A stretch of 64,000 bases of DNA, from the NCBI RefSeq assembly GCF_013403975.1, contig NZ_JABFDH010000004.1, positions 248,001 to 312,000 on the forward strand. Reading direction: 5' to 3'. This stretch comes from Winogradskyella ursingii. Its GTDB lineage: Bacteria > Bacteroidota > Bacteroidia > Flavobacteriales > Flavobacteriaceae. The notes under the pieces are model-generated. The model was not told the origin of the DNA, ran no database searches, and saw only the letters and a list, made by a program, of their open reading frames with translations. Both the position numbers and the translations under genes were made by a program. Position 1 is the stretch's first letter. Each line of letters opens with the position of its first letter. Positions 42,755-53,011 of the stretch are shown here, piece by piece.

Positions 42755-43264
42755 ATGAGAGGTTTTGTTTTACTGTTTTTTACAGTTATATGTTTTTCAT
42801 TTTCACCAGCACAATCACAACAATGTGTTTGTTGTAACGAGAAGCATGCTGAATTCGATTTTTGGCTTGGCACGTGGGAAGTAACCAATCCAGATGGCTC
42901 TAAAGCCGGAACAAATGTTATCGAAAAAATTCAGGATAAATGTGTTTTGCAAGAAAATTGGACGAGTGCTTCACCTGGTTATACAGGAACAAGTAATAAT
43001 TTTTATAACCTGAAAACCAAACAGTGGGAACAAATTTGGGTTGACAATAAAGGAGCGACACTCCACATGAAAGGCAACAAGATTGGCAACCAAATGATAA
43101 TGACAACTGAAGATGAAACCAACAAAGAAGGTAAAGTGTTTTTTCATCGTATTACCTGGACAGACATTGAGGATGGGACAGTACGTCAACTCTGGGAAAC
43201 TATTACTGATAATACTGAAGTAACCGTAGCTTTTGACGGTTTATACAAAAAGAAAAAAGATTGA
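42755..43264 (+). CDS. Exported DUF1579-like protein
   Basis: 169 residues, signal peptide 1-21 (ending SPAQS). The mature start is Cys-rich (QQCVCCNEKH). HAEFDFWLGTWEV is the hallmark of a family of small beta-barrel-like proteins related to DUF1579, and KQWEQIWVDNKGATLHM and VFHRITW-type strands follow. No enzymatic function is established. The CVCC cluster could bind metal or form a disulfide, which is inference. Confidence 0.78.
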   Translation: MRGFVLLFFTVICFSFSPAQSQQCVCCNEKHAEFDFWLGTWEVTNPDGSKAGTNVIEKIQDKCVLQENWTSASPGYTGTSNNFYNLKTKQWEQIWVDNKGATLHMKGNKIGNQMIMTTEDETNKEGKVFFHRITWTDIEDGTVRQLWETITDNTEVTVAFDGLYKKKKD

Positions 43265-43268
43265 AAAA

Positions 43269-43478
43269 TTAAACCAAGACGGATGGAGATACGTCTTCTT
43301 CAACTATAAAAGATAATTTATTGAGTTCGTTAAGGACCTTTTTGGCTTCATATTCGGATATGTCGCTTAATGCATGATCAGTTTGCCTCAGATTATAGGC
43401 ACGTTCCATCAACCGTAAATAGCGGTTTTTTAGTTTTTGCCTTTTTAGGACAAGTTTATTTAAAATTTTAGATGACAA
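43269..43478 (-). CDS. Lacal_2735-like small helical protein
   Basis: 69 residues, basic and helical: LKNRYLRLMERAYNLRQTDHALSD (in parts) then EYEAKKVLNELNKL. The pattern of a helix, a short S/T-D turn and a second helix resembles the small Lacal_2735 family of flavobacteria. No signal peptide. Convergent with the DUF1579-like gene, four bases apart. Function unknown. Confidence 0.55.
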   Translation of the reverse strand: MSSKILNKLVLKRQKLKNRYLRLMERAYNLRQTDHALSDISEYEAKKVLNELNKLSFIVEEDVSPSVLV

Positions 43479-43580
43479 AATGATTGATTTTTTTAAACCA
43501 TTAAGCTAATAAAAAAAATCTATTAGACTGCTAATAATATTTTATACAGCAAAAAATAAAATTTTTTAAGTGTAACAAAA

Positions 43581-44285
43581 TCAATCTTGTAGAGCAAAAA
43601 CCCTCCTTAATAAATCTGTTGTTCTAGAAGATACTTTGTTTCGTATTTCCTTTTCTTCAATCGCAATCATAGTATAAACACCTTTTAGTGCTTCATTTGT
43701 AACATAATCCGTTAAATCTGGATTAACATTATTGGTAAATGGAATTGAGTTATATCTATTAATGAGATTCTCCCAGATTTGGTCTGCACCAACTTTAGAA
43801 AATGAATTGTCTATAACTGGTTGGAATTTATTATAAAGTTCTGTTTGTGTTCTGGAGGTCAGATATTGTGTTGCGGCATCATCAGCTCCAAGTAATATGT
43901 TTTTAGCGTCGTTAAAAGTGATGCCTTTTACAGCATTTACAAAAATAGGAGTTGCTTCTTTTACGGCATCTTCCGCAGCTCTGTTTAACACTTTTAAGCC
44001 TTCATCAGCAAGATTATCCAAACCAATATCTCTCAACGCTTTATCTACTTTCTGCAGTTCAGCTGGTAATAGTATTTTTACCAGTTCATTTTTATAAAAG
44101 CCATTTTTTTCTGTGAGCTTGGTCACTTGTTTGTCAATACCAAAATCCAGAGCTTGTCTTAGGCCAGCTGCCATATCGGCTTCACTTAAAACTCCACCTT
44201 GCGGTAATTGTCCAATAACATCTTGTAGCTCTGCACAGGCCGTTAAATTAAAAACGATAAGTAGGGCAAAAATTCTTTTAATCAT
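43581..44285 (-). CDS. DUF4197 lipoprotein
   Basis: 234 residues. Lipobox FNLTAC places the lipid on Cys17. The rest matches DUF4197: LSEADMAAGLRQALDFGID near the start, GITFNDAKNILLGADDAATQYL in the middle and ALKGVYTMIAIEEKEIR at the end, mostly helical. Function unknown; the family is widespread in Proteobacteria and Bacteroidota. Divergent from the metallo-hydrolase gene with 42 bases between. Confidence 0.85.
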   Translation of the reverse strand: MIKRIFALLIVFNLTACAELQDVIGQLPQGGVLSEADMAAGLRQALDFGIDKQVTKLTEKNGFYKNELVKILLPAELQKVDKALRDIGLDNLADEGLKVLNRAAEDAVKEATPIFVNAVKGITFNDAKNILLGADDAATQYLTSRTQTELYNKFQPVIDNSFSKVGADQIWENLINRYNSIPFTNNVNPDLTDYVTNEALKGVYTMIAIEEKEIRNKVSSRTTDLLRRVFALQD

Positions 44286-44327
44286 GACTTTAGGTTTTCT
44301 ATATTTATCAAAGATAAATTATTATAA

Positions 44328-45296
44328 ATGAAACTTTTTCAATTATTGTACCTATTGTTTATTGTGGTTTTTTTCGGCTGTAATTCTTCTAAAAAGGAAA
44401 ATGAAATTGAAGATCAAGCCAATAGAAATAAATCATCTGAGCAATATCTTACTATTCTCGGTGTCGCTCAAGACGTAGGTTATCCACAGATAGATTGTGA
44501 GAAAGAATGTTGTAAACTTGTTTATAATGGAGTCGACGATAAAGAAATGGTTTCAAGCTTAGGTTTGGTAGATTTGAAGTCGAATAAGAAGTGGTTATTT
44601 GATGCAACACCAGATATAGCCCAGCAACTTCATAATTTAAAGAAAAATCATCTTGATAATGGTAATGTCATTGATGGTATATTTTTAACCCATGCGCATA
44701 TAGGCCACTATACAGGTCTAATGTTTTTGGGAAGAGAGGCTTTGGGCGGAAAACAGATTCCGGTCTATGCAATGTCCAGAATGAAAAGTTTTCTTGAAAC
44801 TAATGGTCCTTGGGAGCAGTTGGTAGAACTTGAGAATATAAAGTTGAATGCACTAAAAAATGATTCAACTATAATATTAAATAAAAATCTAAAAGTCAAA
44901 CCTTTTAAGGTACCACATCGCGATGAATATTCAGAAACTGTAGGTTACAAAATTGAAGGGAAAAAGAAATCTGCACTATATATTCCAGACATTGATAAGT
45001 GGAATAAATGGGAAAGAAATATTATAGACGAAGTTAAAAAAGTAGATTATGCATTCTTAGATGCGACATTTTTTAAAGAAGGGGAGTTGTCAAGACCAAT
45101 GAGCGAAGTGCCACATCCGTTTATTCAGGAAACTATTAATTTATTTGAAAAGGAATCAGCAGAAACAAAATCTAAAATTTATTTTATCCATCTAAATCAT
45201 ACCAATCCTGCACTTCTGGACAATAGTAAGTTAAAAGATAGCATTCAAAATCTTGGGTATCACTTTGCGAAACAGGGAGCAAATTTTGAACTATGA
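44328..45296 (+). CDS. PqqB-like metallo-beta-lactamase fold lipoprotein
   Basis: 322 residues. The signal ends VVFFGC with lipidated Cys18. DVGYPQIDCEKECCKL is the PqqB-type start with a Cys cluster. FLTHAHIGHYTGL is the MBL metal motif with the second half altered (H-x-H-x-G-H rather than H-x-H-x-D-H), as in PqqB. Later candidate ligands are VPHRDEYSE, ALYIPDIDKW and FIHLNHTNP. No other pqq genes are near, so cofactor synthesis is unlikely. Predicted periplasmic hydrolase or oxidoreductase of unknown substrate. Confidence 0.82.
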   Translation: MKLFQLLYLLFIVVFFGCNSSKKENEIEDQANRNKSSEQYLTILGVAQDVGYPQIDCEKECCKLVYNGVDDKEMVSSLGLVDLKSNKKWLFDATPDIAQQLHNLKKNHLDNGNVIDGIFLTHAHIGHYTGLMFLGREALGGKQIPVYAMSRMKSFLETNGPWEQLVELENIKLNALKNDSTIILNKNLKVKPFKVPHRDEYSETVGYKIEGKKKSALYIPDIDKWNKWERNIIDEVKKVDYAFLDATFFKEGELSRPMSEVPHPFIQETINLFEKESAETKSKIYFIHLNHTNPALLDNSKLKDSIQNLGYHFAKQGANFEL

Positions 45297-45343
45297 GGAT
45301 TTATATAATTCCTAATTAATGCTATAATTTTTTCGATATTCCG

Positions 45344-45351
45344 TAAATTTG
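45344..45351 (+). promoter_or_regulatory. -7 element of the fused mutase gene
   Basis: TAAATTTG matches TAnnTTTG, 27 bases before the ATG at 45379. The TTG at its end is the codon that would extend the frame by ten residues and is therefore not the start. Confidence 0.4.
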
Positions 45352-45378
45352 CCACTCTTAAAAGCAAGAATAATACGG

Positions 45379-48300
45379 ATGGAACAAATTGCACCATATA
45401 AGCCAAAACATAAAGTAAGAATAGTAACTGCAGCATCACTTTTTGATGGTCACGACGCAGCGATTAACATCATGCGTCGTATCATACAATCTACAGGTGT
45501 AGAGGTGATTCATTTAGGTCATGATAGAAGTGTAGAAGAGGTTGTAAATACAGCCATTCAAGAAGATGCAAATGCGATTGCCATGACCTCTTACCAAGGT
45601 GGTCACAATGAATACTTTAAGTATATGTATGATTTACTTAAGGAAAAAGGTGCAGGACACATCAAAATCTTTGGTGGAGGTGGAGGTGTAATTCTTCCTG
45701 AAGAAATAAAAGAATTGATGGATTATGGGATTACCAGGATCTATTCACCAGATGATGGAAGAGAAATGGGATTGCAGGGCATGATTAATGATTTGGTAAA
45801 ACAGTCTGATTATGCAATTGGAGATGAGCTTAACGGAGAAGTGAAAATCTTAAATGAAAAAAATCCAAAAGCTATTGCAAGGGTCATATCTGCTGCAGAG
45901 AATTTTCCTGACGTGGCTAAAGATGCTTTAGAAACCATCCATGATAAGAATAAAAATTCAACAACTCCTGTACTCGGAATTACAGGAACTGGTGGAGCAG
46001 GTAAATCGTCCTTGGTTGACGAACTTGTTAGGCGATTTTTAATTGATTTTCCTGAAAAGACAATTGGTTTAATATCAGTTGATCCGTCTAAACGAAAAAC
46101 AGGAGGTGCATTGTTGGGTGATAGAATTCGAATGAATGCCATCAACTCGCCACGCGTTTATATGCGCAGTTTGGCAACTCGTCAATCGAATTTGGCGCTT
46201 TCAAAATATGTCAATGAAGCAATTGAAGTATTAAAGGCCGCGGAATACGATTTAATCATTCTTGAGACTTCTGGAATCGGCCAGTCTGATACAGAAATAA
46301 TGGAGCACAGTGATGTGGCTTTATATGTTATGACGCCAGAATTTGGAGCTGCCACACAGCTTGAAAAAATTGACATGCTCGATTTTGCAGATTTAGTGGC
46401 CATAAACAAATTTGATAAACGCGGCTCGTTAGATGCGCTTCGAGACGTGAAAAAACAATATATGCGTAACAATAATCTTTGGGATATTCCTCAAGATGAA
46501 TTGCCAGTATATGGAACAATTGCTTCACAATTCAATGATCCAGGAATGAATACGCTTTACAAAGCTATAATGGATAAATTGGTTGAAAAGTCCGAAGCTG
46601 ATTTAAAATCAACATTTCATATATCTGATGAAATGAGCGAAAAGATTTTTGTGATTCCACCATCACGTACACGCTACCTTTCTGAAATCGCAGAAAATAA
46701 CAGAGCTTACGATAAAACAGCAAGCGAACAAGTTGAAGTCGCACAAAAGCTCTACGGAATTTATAAAACGATTTGTTCAATAGCTGAAATATCAAATGAA
46801 AGTGAGAAATCTCTTCTTGATAAACACGGATTGAACAGTGATGAAATACTGAATCAAACTCAAGACGATAAAAAGGATTTTATTAAGTTACTTATTGCCG
46901 AATTTGACCGAGTAAGGTTAGACTTAGACCCTTATAATTGGGAGGTCATTACAGGTTGGGACGAGAAAGTCAACCGATATAAAAATCCAATTTATTCTTT
47001 CAAGGTAAGAGATAAAGAAATAAAGATTGAAACTCATACCGAATCACTATCCCATACACAAATTCCCAAAGTAGCGTTACCGAAATACCAAGCTTGGGGT
47101 GATATTTTAAGATGGTGTTTGCAGGAAAATGTTCCTGGTGAATTTCCATATACAGCAGGATTATATCCTTTTAAAAGAACAGGCGAAGATCCAGCCAGAA
47201 TGTTTGCCGGCGAAGGTGGACCAGAGCGTACCAACAGACGTTTTCATTATGTCAGTGCAGGCTTACCTGCAAAAAGGCTTTCTACAGCTTTTGATAGTGT
47301 AACACTTTATGGAAATGATCCAAATTTACGACCAGATATTTACGGTAAAATCGGTAACGCAGGTGTTTCTATTTGCTGTTTAGACGATGCAAAAAAACTG
47401 TATTCAGGATTTGATTTAGCAAGTGCTATGACTTCTGTGAGTATGACTATTAATGGTCCTGCGCCAATGCTCTTAGGCTTTTTTATGAATGCAGCCATTG
47501 ATCAACAATGTGAAATTTACATTAAGGAGAACGGTCTCGAAAAAGAAGTTGAAGCTAAAATTGAAAAGCTTTATAAAGATAAAGAACGTCCAAAATATAA
47601 TGGTGAATTACCTGAAGGAAACAATGGCCTCGGCTTAATGCTTTTGGGATTAACGGGAGACCAAGTGTTACCTGCGGATGTTTACAACGAGATTAAAACA
47701 AAGACCATAGCTCAAGTTAGAGGAACGGTCCAAGCGGATATCTTAAAAGAAGACCAAGCGCAAAACACGTGTATTTTTTCAACTGAGTTCGCATTACGAT
47801 TAATGGGAGATGTACAAGAATATTTCATTGAGAACAATGTTCGAAATTTCTATTCAGTTTCCATTTCTGGTTATCATATTGCAGAAGCTGGTGCAAACCC
47901 AATTACGCAATTAGCATTGACGTTATCAAACGGATTTACTTATGTAGAGTACTACCTTTCAAGAGGTATGGACATCAACAAGTTTGGACCAAACTTATCA
48001 TTTTTCTTTTCAAACGGTATCGATCCAGAATATGCGGTCATTGGTCGTGTAGCACGTAAGATTTGGTCTAAAGCCATGAAGAATAAGTATGGAGCCAACT
48101 CACGAGCACAGATGCTTAAATATCATATTCAAACTTCTGGTCGTAGTTTACATGCTCAGGAAATTGATTTTAATGATATAAGAACTACGCTTCAGGCACT
48201 TTATGCCATTTACGATAACTGTAATTCATTGCACACAAATGCTTACGACGAAGCCATTACAACGCCAACAGAAGAGTCCGTAAGACGTGCAATGGCAATT

Positions 48301-48813
48301 CAATTGATTATCAATAAAGAACTAGGACTGGCTAAAAACGAAAACCCGATTCAAGGTTCATTCATTATCGAAGAATTAACTGATTTGGTAGAAGAAGCAG
48401 TTTTACTTGAATTTGACCGAATCACAGAACGAGGTGGAGTATTGGGAGCTATGGAAACCATGTATCAACGCTCTAAAATACAAGAAGAAAGTTTGTATTA
48501 TGAAACCTTGAAACACAATGGTGAATTCCCGATTATTGGTGTCAATACCTTTTTAAGTTCCCAAGGATCACCAACAATACAACCAAAAGAAGTCATAAGA
48601 GCTACCGAAGAAGAAAAGCAATTTCAGATTAAGACCCTTGAAAATCTTCATGATGCCCATGATACAGATGAGTTGTTGAAAAATTTACAAAATAAAGCCA
48701 TAAATAACGAAAACATTTTTGAAGCCTTAATGGATGTTTGTAAAGTATGTTCTTTAGGTCAGATTACTTCAGCATTATTTGAGGTAGGTGGTCAATATAG
48801 ACGTAACATGTAA
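45379..48813 (+). CDS. icmF: Fused isobutyryl-CoA mutase (IcmF), B12-dependent
   Basis: 1144 residues from the ATG at 45379. Domain order is that of IcmF. The B12-binding domain is at about 10-145 ([17 protein letters not shown] with the cobalt-ligand His25, and [11 protein letters not shown]). A MeaB-like G-protein chaperone spans about 195-420, with Walker A GTGGAGKS at 203-210, then TSGIGQSD and [10 protein letters not shown]. The mutase catalytic barrel runs about 560-1144 ([24 protein letters not shown] in parts, [19 protein letters not shown] in parts). It interconverts isobutyryl-CoA and butyryl-CoA using adenosylcobalamin, with the built-in G-protein guarding cofactor loading. Related clades act on pivalyl- or isovaleryl-CoA, so the exact substrate is open. 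Confidence 0.95.
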   Translation: MEQIAPYKPKHKVRIVTAASLFDGHDAAINIMRRIIQSTGVEVIHLGHDRSVEEVVNTAIQEDANAIAMTSYQGGHNEYFKYMYDLLKEKGAGHIKIFGGGGGVILPEEIKELMDYGITRIYSPDDGREMGLQGMINDLVKQSDYAIGDELNGEVKILNEKNPKAIARVISAAENFPDVAKDALETIHDKNKNSTTPVLGITGTGGAGKSSLVDELVRRFLIDFPEKTIGLISVDPSKRKTGGALLGDRIRMNAINSPRVYMRSLATRQSNLALSKYVNEAIEVLKAAEYDLIILETSGIGQSDTEIMEHSDVALYVMTPEFGAATQLEKIDMLDFADLVAINKFDKRGSLDALRDVKKQYMRNNNLWDIPQDELPVYGTIASQFNDPGMNTLYKAIMDKLVEKSEADLKSTFHISDEMSEKIFVIPPSRTRYLSEIAENNRAYDKTASEQVEVAQKLYGIYKTICSIAEISNESEKSLLDKHGLNSDEILNQTQDDKKDFIKLLIAEFDRVRLDLDPYNWEVITGWDEKVNRYKNPIYSFKVRDKEIKIETHTESLSHTQIPKVALPKYQAWGDILRWCLQENVPGEFPYTAGLYPFKRTGEDPARMFAGEGGPERTNRRFHYVSAGLPAKRLSTAFDSVTLYGNDPNLRPDIYGKIGNAGVSICCLDDAKKLYSGFDLASAMTSVSMTINGPAPMLLGFFMNAAIDQQCEIYIKENGLEKEVEAKIEKLYKDKERPKYNGELPEGNNGLGLMLLGLTGDQVLPADVYNEIKTKTIAQVRGTVQADILKEDQAQNTCIFSTEFALRLMGDVQEYFIENNVRNFYSVSISGYHIAEAGANPITQLALTLSNGFTYVEYYLSRGMDINKFGPNLSFFFSNGIDPEYAVIGRVARKIWSKAMKNKYGANSRAQMLKYHIQTSGRSLHAQEIDFNDIRTTLQALYAIYDNCNSLHTNAYDEAITTPTEESVRRAMAIQLIINKELGLAKNENPIQGSFIIEELTDLVEEAVLLEFDRITERGGVLGAMETMYQRSKIQEESLYYETLKHNGEFPIIGVNTFLSSQGSPTIQPKEVIRATEEEKQFQIKTLENLHDAHDTDELLKNLQNKAINNENIFEALMDVCKVCSLGQITSALFEVGGQYRRNM

Positions 48814-48865
48814 GCAGGATTCCAATTTTGGAAAGCTTGCGCATTCAAAATTGTGAATATCGCTT

Positions 48866-48886
48866 ATCCCGAACTAGCTTCGGGAT
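48866..48886. repeat. Inverted repeat in intergenic sequence
   Basis: ATCCCGAA / TTCGGGAT, perfect 8-bp arms around CTAGC, with GGGATCTCA on the right like the other decayed intergenic repeats. No T run follows, so it is not a terminator. The rest of 48,814-49,035 shows no gene. Confidence 0.4.
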
Positions 48887-49035
48887 CTCAGAGAACCACT
48901 TTTTCCTTTTTGGAAAAAGGTGTTTGAATTGCTCATTGTGATACTTATCGAAGGATCACAAGATTTCAAAATTATAAATTCTGGTGTATAATTCTAAAAT
49001 TGAATGAGCATTCATAATTACTAAAAAATCAATTT

Positions 49036-49650
49036 ATGTCATTCAAAAAACTTCATCCGTTATTAAAAGAATCTTTAGAGAATGAAGGTTTTGAAAACTC
49101 CAACGCTTTTCAGAAGAAAGTGCTACCGGTTTTAAAAGGTGGTAGTGATACATATATCATCGCACCAAAAGGAAAAGGAAAAACTACAGCACTCATCATT
49201 GCTACGATTCATAAGTTAAAAGCCACGGCTTTTGAGGATTCGCCACGAGCCATAATTGTTGTAAAAGATAAAGCGGATGCTTTAAATTTAAAAGATGAAT
49301 TTGAAAGATTTACCAAAAACACAGATTTAAGGATTTATACGCTTTATGACGAATACGATATTGAAAAGCAAAAAACTGAAATTTATCCAGGTCAAGATAT
49401 TGTTATTGCAACACCAGCTAGATTGAGCAAAATTTATTTTTTAAATGGAATTCATTTAGGGCAAATTCAAATTTTCGCGATTGAAGATGCAGATTATTTG
49501 GGCAGAAATAATGCCTATAATCAGATACTACGTCTTTCTGAGAGCCTAGATAAAGGCCAGTTTGTAATTACTGCAGATGAAATGAATTCTAAAATTCAAA
49601 ATTATCAAAATTCATTTATGGGTAATGCGCGTTTAGTAAAAGCAAAATAG
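49036..49650 (+). CDS. Single-domain DEAD-box-like protein
   Basis: 204 residues that form only the first RecA-like lobe of a DEAD-box RNA helicase. FQKKVLPVLKGG stands where the Q motif sits, APKGKGKTT (43-51) is motif I, IVIATPARLSKI is motif Ib and AIEDADYL replaces the DEAD box. SAT and the whole second helicase domain are missing, and the frame ends cleanly with a normal stop. It could bind ATP but is unlikely to unwind RNA alone. The same short form seems common in flavobacteria, so it is probably a functional one-lobe protein rather than a fragment. Confidence 0.75.
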   Translation: MSFKKLHPLLKESLENEGFENSNAFQKKVLPVLKGGSDTYIIAPKGKGKTTALIIATIHKLKATAFEDSPRAIIVVKDKADALNLKDEFERFTKNTDLRIYTLYDEYDIEKQKTEIYPGQDIVIATPARLSKIYFLNGIHLGQIQIFAIEDADYLGRNNAYNQILRLSESLDKGQFVITADEMNSKIQNYQNSFMGNARLVKAK

Positions 49651-49654
49651 CTGA

Positions 49655-50050
49655 CTACAATGTCATCATCCAACTACGTTGCAATTTTCTGAATTTTTTG
49701 AGTTCGCCTTTAAGAATAGGTAAATAATCCTTGCCGTTACTATTTGAGCGTTCTAGCCTACGACAATTGCTGTAAAGTTTGGAGGTTAGACGATCTAAAC
49801 TTTCTAAATGCTTATGTTTTTTATCTGAAAAGCGTTCACGTTCAGCATTGACGATTTCTGGAGCAAGACAATTGGATTGCTGCACAATATCTCCAGAAAA
49901 ATAAATGTTATTATCTTCTGTACCATCTTCGCTCAAATATGACAAATCCTGATTAAGATATGTTGATATGCTTCGGGAGAGCACAATAATATCCATTGCC
50001 TTTCTATATATTGGCAGATCAGATAGATGAGATGGAAGATTGTAATTCAT
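49655..50050 (-). CDS. Four-helix-bundle-like protein, unknown function
   Basis: 131 residues, soluble, all helical by appearance: PIYRKAMDIIVLSRSISTYL, then FSGDIVQQSNCLAPEIVNAERERF (in parts), then SLDRLTSKLYSNCRRLE and GELKKFRKLQRSWM. The start resembles the S23/IVP four-helix-bundle family (Y-x-K-A-x-x-L), but the match is weak. Convergent with the DEAD-like gene, four bases apart. Confidence 0.6.
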   Translation of the reverse strand: MNYNLPSHLSDLPIYRKAMDIIVLSRSISTYLNQDLSYLSEDGTEDNNIYFSGDIVQQSNCLAPEIVNAERERFSDKKHKHLESLDRLTSKLYSNCRRLERSNSNGKDYLPILKGELKKFRKLQRSWMMTL

Positions 50051-50171
50051 TTTTCAATAGCAATTACACGAAATTACTAACAAGAATTCTTATCTAACTT
50101 TTTTATTTAAAGCAAATGACTATATTTACCTTAAATTATATGTTAATTATTGTTAATTGGTTTAAATAATT

Positions 50172-50618
50172 ATGGATAATCAAAACTGGAAAATTTTAAA
50201 GTTTCTACAGCAAAATTCACGCATGTCTAATGCGGAAATAGGTAGACGTATTGGTATGAGTTCGCCAGCAGTAGCAGAGCGCATTAAAAAAATGGAGGAT
50301 GCCGAAGTGATTGAAGGCTACACAACATTTGTATCTCCGTTTGAAGTTGGTTATCAACTAAAGGCATTAGTTACTTTACGCGCTTTTATGGGAATGCTAA
50401 AGCCATTTTTAGAAAAGGTTAAAACCTATGATGAGGTAGTTAATTGCTATAGAATTACTGGCAACGAAAATATAGTTATGGAGGTGGTGCTAAAAAATCA
50501 AAAACACCTAGAGGCTTTTATTGATCAATTAATTATCTATGGAGAAACCAAAACACAAATAGTATTATCCCATGTGGTAAAACATAGTGAGGTAAAGCCT
50601 TTAAATAAAAAGCACTAA
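50172..50618 (+). CDS. Lrp/AsnC family transcriptional regulator
   Basis: 148 residues. An N-terminal winged helix (ILKFLQQNSRMSNAEIGRRIGMSSPAVAERIKKMEDAEVIEGY in parts) is joined to a RAM ligand domain (LVTLRAFMGMLKPFLEKV, YRITGNENIVMEVVLKN). Members sense amino acids and regulate metabolism. Its stop overlaps the convergent amidohydrolase gene by four bases. The target genes cannot be told from the sequence. Confidence 0.93.
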   Translation: MDNQNWKILKFLQQNSRMSNAEIGRRIGMSSPAVAERIKKMEDAEVIEGYTTFVSPFEVGYQLKALVTLRAFMGMLKPFLEKVKTYDEVVNCYRITGNENIVMEVVLKNQKHLEAFIDQLIIYGETKTQIVLSHVVKHSEVKPLNKKH

Positions 50619-52180
50619 TTTTTTACACCAGGTTGTATTAACTTCCAATTGGTTTTTGCTTTCTCATCATCGACCATTTTTTTTACATCTGCAAGTAGTT
50701 GCTTCGCGTCGTAAATAATTCCATCCTTAATTGTGTATTTTACTCCACCAACCCTAACGACTTCATTGTCTTCAGTAAGTTTAATTGCTCCAGTGCCGTA
50801 AAGTGATTTTAAATTCAATAAAGGGTTCTCTTCTACAATAACAAAATCAGCTAATTTCCCTATTTGCACACTTCCGATTTTATCGTCCCAGCCCAAAGCT
50901 TCTGCACCATTTAATGTTGCGGCTCTAATGACTTCCAACGGATGAAAACCAGCTTCGCGAAGTAATTCTAACTCTCTTATGTATGCAAAGCCGTAGAGTT
51001 GATAAATAAAGCCAGAATCTGAACCTGTCGTGACTCTGCCACCTCTATTTTTATATTCACTAACAAACGTCATCCAAAGCTTAAAATTCTGTTTCCACTC
51101 AATTTCTTGTTCGGTTCCCCAATAGTGCCAATAACTACCATGACTTACCTTGCTGGGTTCGTAAAATTTCCATAATGAGGGTAGCGTATAATCTTCATGC
51201 CATTCTGCACGTCTTGCGCGATGCAAATCTCGACTTGCCTCATAAATATTGAATGTTGGGTCTAAAGTAAAATCTAATTCCAGCAACTCGTTCATGACCT
51301 TGTTCCAATGTTCAGAATATGGTTTTGCAGCTTGTTTCCATAGTTTACCAGCTTCCTCAAAACGATGTTGTTCATTTTGGTAATTGTAATCTAACGGATA
51401 GTCTTGAACTGTTCTATCATCAAATAAAGCTTCTGGAAGACCGTACCAATGTTCCATCGATGTTAAGCCAGCTCTTGCAGAATGCAGAACATTCCATCTC
51501 GCAACACTCAATTGAGCATGATGACACGCAGAACCCAAACCTAACTTTTTGTTTTCATCTAGTGCGGCAGCCATAATTTCTGGCTCAGCTCCAAAAAATT
51601 TAATACCATCTGATCCTTTTTTGGCATTTTGTCTAACCCATTCACGAGCCATTTCCGGAGTGGTTATTGGCTTATTACTTCCAGATCCGAAGCCTTTGTA
51701 TTCAAATATTCGAGGAGCTACAATTTCATTTGCTGCACTTTGCTTTTTTAATTCTAAGGCATCGCGTCCACTAGGTTGTCTCACGGTTGTAATGCCATGT
51801 GCCATCCAGAGTTTAAAAACATATTCAGGATCAGCTCCTTGGGCATCGCCACCAATATGACCATGCATATCAATAAAACCAGGTAAAAGATACATTCCAG
51901 ATGCGTTTAACTCTTTTCCACCTGATTTAAGTTTAGGTCTTTTGGTTTCATCAATCTCAACACCAGGATATCCGACCACCTGAATATTTACGATTTTATT
52001 ATTCTCAACTACTACGTCTATTGGACCTCTTGGCGGAGATCCATCTCCATTAATTAAAGTTACTCCTCTTATAATTAATTGGCCGAATGGACCTTCTCCA
52101 TTGCTACTGTTTTGTGCAAATGTGTCATTAATAAAAAAACAGAATACAATTAGCCAAATTGAGGATTGAAGCATTTTCAT
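50615..52180 (-). CDS. Exported amidohydrolase family protein
   Basis: 521 residues from the ATG at 52180 (MKMLQSSIWLIVFCFFINDTFAQ, a good signal peptide). A TTG frame from 52222 adds 14 residues and is less likely. PGFIDMHGHIGG gives the metal-binding His106 and His108, then MAHGITTVRQPSGRD, CHHAQLSVARW, TTGSDSGF and the closing GKLADFVIVEENPL. The fold is that of imidazolonepropionase/prolidase-like amidohydrolases acting in the periplasm. It is the last gene of a run with the MFS, YpdA-like and DJ-1-like genes. Substrate unknown. Confidence 0.9.
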   Translation of the reverse strand: MKMLQSSIWLIVFCFFINDTFAQNSSNGEGPFGQLIIRGVTLINGDGSPPRGPIDVVVENNKIVNIQVVGYPGVEIDETKRPKLKSGGKELNASGMYLLPGFIDMHGHIGGDAQGADPEYVFKLWMAHGITTVRQPSGRDALELKKQSAANEIVAPRIFEYKGFGSGSNKPITTPEMAREWVRQNAKKGSDGIKFFGAEPEIMAAALDENKKLGLGSACHHAQLSVARWNVLHSARAGLTSMEHWYGLPEALFDDRTVQDYPLDYNYQNEQHRFEEAGKLWKQAAKPYSEHWNKVMNELLELDFTLDPTFNIYEASRDLHRARRAEWHEDYTLPSLWKFYEPSKVSHGSYWHYWGTEQEIEWKQNFKLWMTFVSEYKNRGGRVTTGSDSGFIYQLYGFAYIRELELLREAGFHPLEVIRAATLNGAEALGWDDKIGSVQIGKLADFVIVEENPLLNLKSLYGTGAIKLTEDNEVVRVGGVKYTIKDGIIYDAKQLLADVKKMVDDEKAKTNWKLIQPGVKN

Positions 52181-52228
52181 AAATGGTCTTTTTAATACGT
52201 TAGTTCTTTTAAAAATAGACAATTAAAA

Positions 52229-52996
52229 TTATTCGATTACTAAATGTGGTGCATTCTCTAATTTCCAATCAATCACCAATCCACCAGCCAACGATTCAGC
52301 TATTTGTTTTCCATATAAATACTCACATAAGTAGAGCGCAGCCTCAAATGATTTTGCACCACCAGCTGAGGTGATATATTTTCCATCGTGAACGAAAAGC
52401 ACATCTTTTCTAATATCCAAATTAGGAAACATAGTTCGCATTTTATCAATATCACTTGGGAAAGTCGTGGACACTACATTATCTAACAATCCAGCTTTTG
52501 CCAATACAAATGAGCCATCGCAATGTGAGGTAACGAACTGTGCTTCTTTATCGGCTTTCTTTACAAAATTTAACATCGTCTCATCTTCCAAATCTGAATC
52601 TAAATGATGTTCTGCACTTGGTACGACAAGTATATCAATCTTTGGAATCAAGTCAGTAACGTAATTAAAATCTGGTAATATGCGGATGCCTTCAAAAGTC
52701 ATAATAGCATCGTTGGTATTTGCAACGGTGAACACATTCATCGCCTTAATGCTATCTCTAAAAATCGTATGCTGAAAAATATCGTAAGGTGCCGTCAATT
52801 CTGTATTATAAGTGCCATCCATAATTAGGAAAGCGACATTGTAGCGGTTGGGTTCTATCTTTTGTAACTGTCTATTATCCTGTCCCGAAAGTTTTTGGGA
52901 TTGTTTCTGGATTTCATCAGTTGATTCACTTTTTTCTGTTGAATTGTTACAACTGATAAGTGAAAAAAGAGCGAGGCATAAAATTAAATTTTTCAT
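52229..52996 (-). CDS. DJ-1/PfpI family lipoprotein
   Basis: 255 residues. Signal MKNLILCLALFSLISC puts the lipid on Cys16, followed by a Ser/Gln/Lys linker. Residues about 50-250 are a DJ-1/GATase1-like domain: VAFLIMDGTYNTELTAPYDIF, ILVVPSAEHH, then the nucleophile elbow VTSHCDGSFVLAKAGLL with Cys159, and ITSAGGAKSFEAALYL. It resembles the N-terminal sensor of AraC-type GlxA regulators but has no DNA-binding domain and is exported. Located 15 bases after the bacillithiol reductase-like gene. Role unknown, perhaps redox or aldehyde handling. Confidence 0.87.
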   Translation of the reverse strand: MKNLILCLALFSLISCNNSTEKSESTDEIQKQSQKLSGQDNRQLQKIEPNRYNVAFLIMDGTYNTELTAPYDIFQHTIFRDSIKAMNVFTVANTNDAIMTFEGIRILPDFNYVTDLIPKIDILVVPSAEHHLDSDLEDETMLNFVKKADKEAQFVTSHCDGSFVLAKAGLLDNVVSTTFPSDIDKMRTMFPNLDIRKDVLFVHDGKYITSAGGAKSFEAALYLCEYLYGKQIAESLAGGLVIDWKLENAPHLVIE

Positions 52997-53011
52997 GTTA
53001 ATGATTCAAAT

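Noticed and set aside
44328..45296. Calling the MBL-fold lipoprotein a PQQ biosynthesis gene
   Set aside because: Only the fold and start motif resemble PqqB; no pqqA, C, D or E is nearby and the protein is exported.
45810..46145. 111-codon minus-strand frame inside icmF
   Set aside because: Antisense to the G-protein domain, whose motifs are intact on the plus strand.
48866..48886. Hairpin after icmF as a terminator
   Set aside because: No T run follows on either strand; it fits a decayed intergenic repeat better.
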